Source: a virus | Strand: one strand, 5' to 3' | IMG/VR virus record: IMGVR_UViG_3300027770_000140 | Span: 1 to 35,551 of that record | DNA length: 35,551 nucleotides | Part shown: positions 31,381 through 35,551 of the stretch, one piece after another | How the letters are laid out: the number at the start of each line of letters is the position of its first letter | Position numbering within the stretch: position 1 is the first letter of the stretch | The notes under the pieces: model-generated | What the model was told of the DNA's origin: nothing | What the model saw: the letters and a program-made list of their open reading frames with translations, nothing else | Database searches by the model: none | Made by a program: the position numbers and the translations under genes

Positions 31381-34300
31381 TCAGATATCGAACAGAGCCT
31401 TGCCGAGGCTGCGCCAGTCGCGGACATCAACGCTGCCCTTGTCGGAGGCAGTGCGGGTGTTCGACTCTCCGCCGTCAACTACACCCATCTGGGGGACGAT
31501 GCCGGCGGTGCGGGCCTGTGGCTTGACGTTGCCAACCATGCGCTTGAAGCTGTCAAAGTTAGCGTCGTTGCCGGTAGCAAGGGTCTCCGCGCACTCGTCG
31601 AGAGCGGCGCGACCCTGGCTGATGAGGCCACGAGTCTGGGCGTCGATAGCAACCGCGTAAGCGCGCTTGTAACGGAAGCCGATATCCTCGTTTGAGCTAG
31701 CTGACTTCTTGAACTCCGAAACAAGACCCTTGGCGAACTCGCTGTCGACCTTGCCAAAGTACTCGCGGTAGTACTTAACCGCTTCGGCGTCAACGGCAGC
31801 TACGGCTACGAGGGCGTCGAGCTGCGACTCCTTGATCGTGCCCTGGCGTACGGCGGTGGCAATTCCGGCGGCAGCCTTCTTGACACCTTCCATGGCCTTC
31901 ATCGCCATCTCCTGAGCCTCGAATACGCTCTGGACGTCTGAGTCGGCATCGCCGGTCGTCTTCATACCGAAGTCGAGCTTGCCCTCGCCCTTGCCGTGAA
32001 CATTGAGCATTGGATCAGAGCTGACCATGTCCATTTTGGCGGCGCGAGCAACGAGTTGCTGGCGCATGGCGGCGCGCTTGGACATGTCATCCATAGCATC
32101 AGCCTCCTTCTCCTCATCCTCGTCCTCGTCCTCATCCATTTCTTCTACCTGCTCTGCGACGTCCTCGACCTTGTCCTCGAGGGCCTTGAGCTCTTCGCGA
32201 AGGTCGTCCAGAGCCTGCTCCAGGTCATCGTGAGATGGGTCGCCTTCGATGTGCTCATCAATGGCGCTCTCAACCTCTTCGGCTACCTGATCAAGCTCCT
32301 TGTCATCAAGAGCCATGGCGTCGTCCTCGGCGCAGGCATCTTGATACGCAGCAACGCGCTCATTTGCCTCGATTACGGCCAGGTGGCTGTCGCGAATCGC
32401 AGCGCGAGCGGCGAGACGAACGCTTGGGTCAGCCAGGTTGGCATCACGGGCGAGGAAGCGGAGTTCGCTAGCGAGTGAGTTCAGTGAAGCATGAGCTTCG
32501 AACATCCCGCGCTGCAGAGAGGCGGTAGCAGCCATTGGCGCATCTACGTCTACATCGCTAACACCGGCGTCATCACCAAGGACGGCAGATTTGAGGTCCG
32601 CAACGCAGCCTTCGAGCTTCTCAAGCGCGCCCATGACGCGATCCTTCATGTCATCAGCTTCTTTACCAGGAGCGGGCTCGGGAGCTGGCTCGACCATTGG
32701 TCCTGGAGCGGGAAGCGCAGCCATGCCGGCGTCCGCGGGCGGAGCTGGCATCGGCGCGTCAGCAGCAGACTCTTTGGCGGCATCAAGCTCAGCTGCGAGC
32801 TTGGAGATGTTGCCCGCACGGATCTGAGCCATGAGCTGCTTGCCGTACTCTGGCGATACGAATAGTTCGCCCCAGGTCTTGCCGGCAACGTCGCTCTGCT
32901 TGTTGAGGTGAACATTGTAGGCGTCGCCAGCGGTAACGCTGAAGACTTCCTTGTCGCCTGCAAGTACCGACCAGCGTGAGCGGCCGAGGTTGGCAGACTT
33001 CGTCAGGCGGGCCTTGAGGCCGGCGCGCTGAATGAGTTCCTTGACCTTTTGATCTGGATTGCCGACCTTGGTGTCAAGCTCCTTGCCACCGAGGTGGTGA
33101 TCGCCATCGCGCAGATCTGGGTCGCCCATAGGAGCATAAGCCTTTGGCTCCTCGGTGCCCTGTGGATAAGCCTTCTTCTTCATGGGCTTGGCACCCTTTT
33201 CATTCGAATCCTTATCGCCCTTCATGGCCTTCATATCCTTCTTGTCTTCCTCTGAGTACTTCATATCCTTTTTTGGATCCTTCTTGCCCTTCTTCTTGGC
33301 GGCTTCCTTTAGGATCTCGAGACGGCGCAGGAGATCGGCCTCGGCCTTCATCAGATCCTTGTCATCGGCATCCTGATCTTCTGCGTCTTCTGCGTGTCCA
33401 TCGTCGGCTTTCGCAGCTGGAACAAATTTCTTATCGGCAATAACGCCGGCTGGCTTTCCAGCCATATCCTTGACGACAACCGCTGCCTCGGCAATTGCCT
33501 TTAGCTTATGCGCGCGCTGCGCACGGCGCTCATCGAGCGAGGCGCGGTGCAGCATTTCCTTTACCTTCTGATCTGGATTAGCTACGGAAGTATCGAGCTC
33601 CTCGCCATGGAGGTGGTGGTCGCCATCACGTAGATCTGGATCGCCCATGGGGGCATAGGCTTTTGGCTCTTCTGTACCCTGCATGTAAGCTTTCTTACGC
33701 AGATTAGCACGCTTCCGTAGTTCATCAAACGTCATAATATCTCCTGTTCCCACTCCCGCCTTCTGGGTCGGGAGACACGATTTCAAACTATCCAAACTGT
33801 TTTTAATAGATGTTATTCTTTCTGAAATAGCATTAGAGTGTTTTTCGTACTCCGCTGCACCTTTTTTCAACGGAACATCCCTATACGCGGATGCTGCACC
33901 GAACAGGGCCCCCTCTGGAGGAGAGCCGTGTCCGCCGGATATGCTATTGCGACCAAAGAAGTCAATCCCTGTGCCGGAGTTCTCGGTGCCGGTCGGATCA
34001 GCGGTCGCAGGCCCCCTGGTCCCTGTTCCACTAAGCGCATCAGCGCCCAGTGAAGAGGACCCTGTGGCGGAAGAAGGGCCAATGCCAACGGCATTGTCAG
34101 GTGCATTAAGCGCAAGCTCTGTAAGCTTGCCGATTGTCTCGGATGCCTTTCCAACCATGTCCTTGGAGTCAGAAAGATTCTTTATCCTTGATAAAGCTTC
34201 AAAAAGTTCCTCGCTCTTGTCTTCATTTGAGGCAACGATGGCTGAATGAATAGCATTCAGACCAACCCGACCCACGTACTTGAAAAGGTCAGCCGACGCC

Positions 34301-35289
34301 ATCTCTAGAGCACCAGTTGTCTCATCATTGGCCTTTACAAGACTTATCAGCTTAAACAGGCGATCAAGCGACACGTCCTCGGGCGGCGTCCCTCTCTCAA
34401 TATCTTCCTGCAGATTGCCAATTTCGCCATCAACGGCAGCAAGCGCCTCAAGGGGAATGCCCTTAATCTTGCGCAGAGCATCTGCCTGGGCGCGATACTC
34501 ATCTAGGCTGGCAACAATTTTGCGAATCTTTGCACGCGGGTCTGCTCCCGTCACCACGATGCTGAGCTCGATTGGATTTAGGTCAAGGTTAATCTCGCCA
34601 TAGTGCGTGCGCGCCTGGACGTGACCGCAGAACTCAGAGGCTACGGTGGCCACATTCTGACATTCGCTACAGATGGAGCGACCAACGGCAGTTCCCATTG
34701 AGACATTTGTGGCGTATCCAGCCTCTACCTTGCGGGCGAGGTCTGGGTAGTTCTTCTTGTCAAGCGCAAAGAGCGCGTGAACACGCTTGAACTTTGGGTC
34801 ATAAAAAGTATCAACTATTACGCCCCGGATGCCATCGACTGAGCTTGAAACATGGTCCTTGCAGAGCGGCTTCCCGATCCAGTTTTTATAGGCCTTTAGA
34901 AGCTCGGTCTCTGGAAAAATATCTCCATTGTTATTCTTTGTCGGACGAATTCCATCCGGGCTGACCCAGCGAGCAGTCTCGCGACCACCTTCTGCATCAT
35001 ATCGCTCAAACCAACCCGCAACCGACTTGCCATCCGCGGTCTTGATAACCTCTCCGGTCTCCTGGTTGATGAGGGCCGACTCTGCGGCGTGCATCATGAT
35101 GCAGCTGGCGTAAAGAAAGTCGTCAACATATGGCGACAACTCGGTGGCGCCGCGCTTCTTCTGTTCCGCTCGCAGCGTATCGGTTACGGCAGCAAATCGA
35201 GCATGCACGGCCGGGTCATCGTTCAGCTTCGCATTGTCAACAATTCCCAAGGAGTTGCCTGCGATAAACCCACTCTTGATAATGCTCAT
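31381..35289 (-). CDS. capsid maturation protease fused to a scaffold-like polypeptide
   Basis: The protein has 1302 residues. Residues about 105-250 match phage prohead proteases: NNNGDIFPETELLKAY, GKPLCKDH (His146), GYATNVSMGT (Ser197) and a terminal ELSIVVTGADPRA strand. A possible zinc knuckle lies in the fold (Cys207-x2-Cys210, Cys221-x-His223). The rest is scaffold-like: Gly/Ser-rich linker (about 410-480), two copies of a 50-residue module (QGTEEPKAYAPMGDPDLRDG), Lys/Asp-rich stretches, coiled coils and an acidic run (EEMDEDEDEDEEKE). Usual proteases of this type are about 200-300 residues, so this is a large fusion. It probably drives prohead assembly and cleaves itself and other head proteins. 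The ATG overlaps the previous stop. Confidence 0.85.
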   Translation of the reverse strand: MSIIKSGFIAGNSLGIVDNAKLNDDPAVHARFAAVTDTLRAEQKKRGATELSPYVDDFLYASCIMMHAAESALINQETGEVIKTADGKSVAGWFERYDAEGGRETARWVSPDGIRPTKNNNGDIFPETELLKAYKNWIGKPLCKDHVSSSVDGIRGVIVDTFYDPKFKRVHALFALDKKNYPDLARKVEAGYATNVSMGTAVGRSICSECQNVATVASEFCGHVQARTHYGEINLDLNPIELSIVVTGADPRAKIRKIVASLDEYRAQADALRKIKGIPLEALAAVDGEIGNLQEDIERGTPPEDVSLDRLFKLISLVKANDETTGALEMASADLFKYVGRVGLNAIHSAIVASNEDKSEELFEALSRIKNLSDSKDMVGKASETIGKLTELALNAPDNAVGIGPSSATGSSSLGADALSGTGTRGPATADPTGTENSGTGIDFFGRNSISGGHGSPPEGALFGAASAYRDVPLKKGAAEYEKHSNAISERITSIKNSLDSLKSCLPTQKAGVGTGDIMTFDELRKRANLRKKAYMQGTEEPKAYAPMGDPDLRDGDHHLHGEELDTSVANPDQKVKEMLHRASLDERRAQRAHKLKAIAEAAVVVKDMAGKPAGVIADKKFVPAAKADDGHAEDAEDQDADDKDLMKAEADLLRRLEILKEAAKKKGKKDPKKDMKYSEEDKKDMKAMKGDKDSNEKGAKPMKKKAYPQGTEEPKAYAPMGDPDLRDGDHHLGGKELDTKVGNPDQKVKELIQRAGLKARLTKSANLGRSRWSVLAGDKEVFSVTAGDAYNVHLNKQSDVAGKTWGELFVSPEYGKQLMAQIRAGNISKLAAELDAAKESAADAPMPAPPADAGMAALPAPGPMVEPAPEPAPGKEADDMKDRVMGALEKLEGCVADLKSAVLGDDAGVSDVDVDAPMAATASLQRGMFEAHASLNSLASELRFLARDANLADPSVRLAARAAIRDSHLAVIEANERVAAYQDACAEDDAMALDDKELDQVAEEVESAIDEHIEGDPSHDDLEQALDDLREELKALEDKVEDVAEQVEEMDEDEDEDEEKEADAMDDMSKRAAMRQQLVARAAKMDMVSSDPMLNVHGKGEGKLDFGMKTTGDADSDVQSVFEAQEMAMKAMEGVKKAAAGIATAVRQGTIKESQLDALVAVAAVDAEAVKYYREYFGKVDSEFAKGLVSEFKKSASSNEDIGFRYKRAYAVAIDAQTRGLISQGRAALDECAETLATGNDANFDSFKRMVGNVKPQARTAGIVPQMGVVDGGESNTRTASDKGSVDVRDWRSLGKALFDI
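33020..33690 (-). repeat. two copies of a 50-residue module in the scaffold region
   Basis: Copy one (about 33545-33690) and copy two (about 33020-33172) both encode 'QGTEEPKAYAPMGDPDLRDG', then 'DHHL.G.ELDT.V.NPDQKVKE' and 'RA.L..R'. Base identity is also high in the first half. They flank a Lys/Asp-rich segment of about 120 residues, suggesting duplication of a docking element. Confidence 0.85.
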
Positions 35290-35438
35290 TCTTCCTCCGC
35301 GCTATCTTCCTGGTCGGAAGCGGATTCTGAAGCGTCAGTGCCGGTAGCTACCGGGATCGTTTCATCGCTTAGCCACGACGGGATATTCTTCGTGTCTACA
35401 AGGGTGGCAGGTTGAGATGTTCCGTATTTAATTATCAT
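35286..35438 (-). CDS. small acidic-tailed protein upstream of the protease
   Basis: The protein has 50 residues from the ATG at 35438 (AAGG upstream); the open frame continues further but overlaps the previous gene. It has a short beta start (MIIKYGTSQPATLV) and an acidic Ser/Asp/Glu tail (SESASDQEDSAEEE). The start and stop overlap both neighbours by ATGA, so it is translated in a coupled set. No family is recognised. Confidence 0.6.
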   Translation of the reverse strand: MIIKYGTSQPATLVDTKNIPSWLSDETIPVATGTDASESASDQEDSAEEE

Positions 35439-35551
35439 TTTGTTACCTTTACGAGCGAGAAGTCGGATGCCAGCTTTAATTTTCCAAGTATATTCTTGTC
35501 TATATGTGAGATCCACTCATCGCGGGCGCTAACCAGTACTTTTTCCAGATA
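35435..35551 (-). CDS. C-terminal end of an unknown protein, cut by window edge
   Basis: Thirty-eight codons are open from the right edge to the TGA at 35437-35435 (VLVSARDEWISHIDKNILGK, then LKLASDFSLVKVTK). The stop overlaps the next ATG (ATGA), which fits the coupled operon. In many phages the portal gene precedes the protease, so portal is possible, but the fragment is too short to tell. Confidence 0.55.
   Translation of the reverse strand, partial: YLEKVLVSARDEWISHIDKNILGKLKLASDFSLVKVTK

Noticed and set aside
1-35551. CRISPR array, tRNA genes, insertion sequences
   Set aside because: The repeats found are coding and in frame. No cloverleaf with a CCA-type end or transposase motif was seen by eye; a tRNAscan run would be the decisive check.

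Overview
The window is a stretch of a tailed double-stranded DNA phage genome (Caudoviricetes), or possibly a prophage. The evidence is a contiguous virion block with a capsid maturation protease fused to a scaffold-like region, an HK97-type major capsid protein, several repeat-built tail fibres and a beta-helix adhesin. There is no bacterial housekeeping gene, rRNA or tRNA. GC content looks close to half by eye. The host cannot be named from the sequence. Long structural proteins, a patatin-like lipase, ThyA plus DHFR and a cold-shock protein suggest a fairly large genome.

All but one gene lie on the minus strand, so transcription runs from high to low coordinates. In that order: the tail of an unknown gene and a 50-residue ORF (35.55-35.29 kb); a 1302-residue protease/scaffold polyprotein (35.29-31.38 kb), closed by a terminator; a packed series of small and medium virion genes (31.22-24.35 kb), many joined by ATGA or TGATG overlaps, including two proteins with peptidoglycan-binding-like domains and membrane-active segments; a probable head accessory protein (24.22-23.55 kb) and the major capsid protein (23.36-22.36 kb), each followed by a terminator.

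Next is a nucleotide-metabolism operon with 4-base overlaps: a 118-residue unknown, thymidylate synthase, dihydrofolate reductase and a 125-residue unknown (22.19-20.16 kb). It converges on the only plus-strand gene (19.82-20.17 kb). The fibre block (19.69-13.54 kb) has four genes, with terminators after the second and third. Three of the four fibres end in the same C-terminal cap. After that come a patatin-like hydrolase, an HNH endonuclease, a coiled-coil protein, a cold-shock protein, a likely connector protein, a membrane coiled-coil protein, an HExxH metallopeptidase and two very large appendage proteins (13.45-3.73 kb). A 294-bp gap with a candidate promoter follows. The left end holds a DUF-rich basic protein, a membrane-anchored protein and a truncated appendage protein.

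The most interesting signals are four. (1) A short helical-hairpin motif recurs in at least six otherwise unrelated proteins, and three consecutive genes carry it at their C-terminus. (2) The protease and scaffold-like regions are fused in one polypeptide with a duplicated 50-residue module. (3) The fibre set is modular, with exchangeable N-terminal modules and a shared C-terminal cap. (4) Patatin, HNH, cold-shock and metallopeptidase genes are embedded in the virion block. Function calls come from motifs read by eye; no database search was run.
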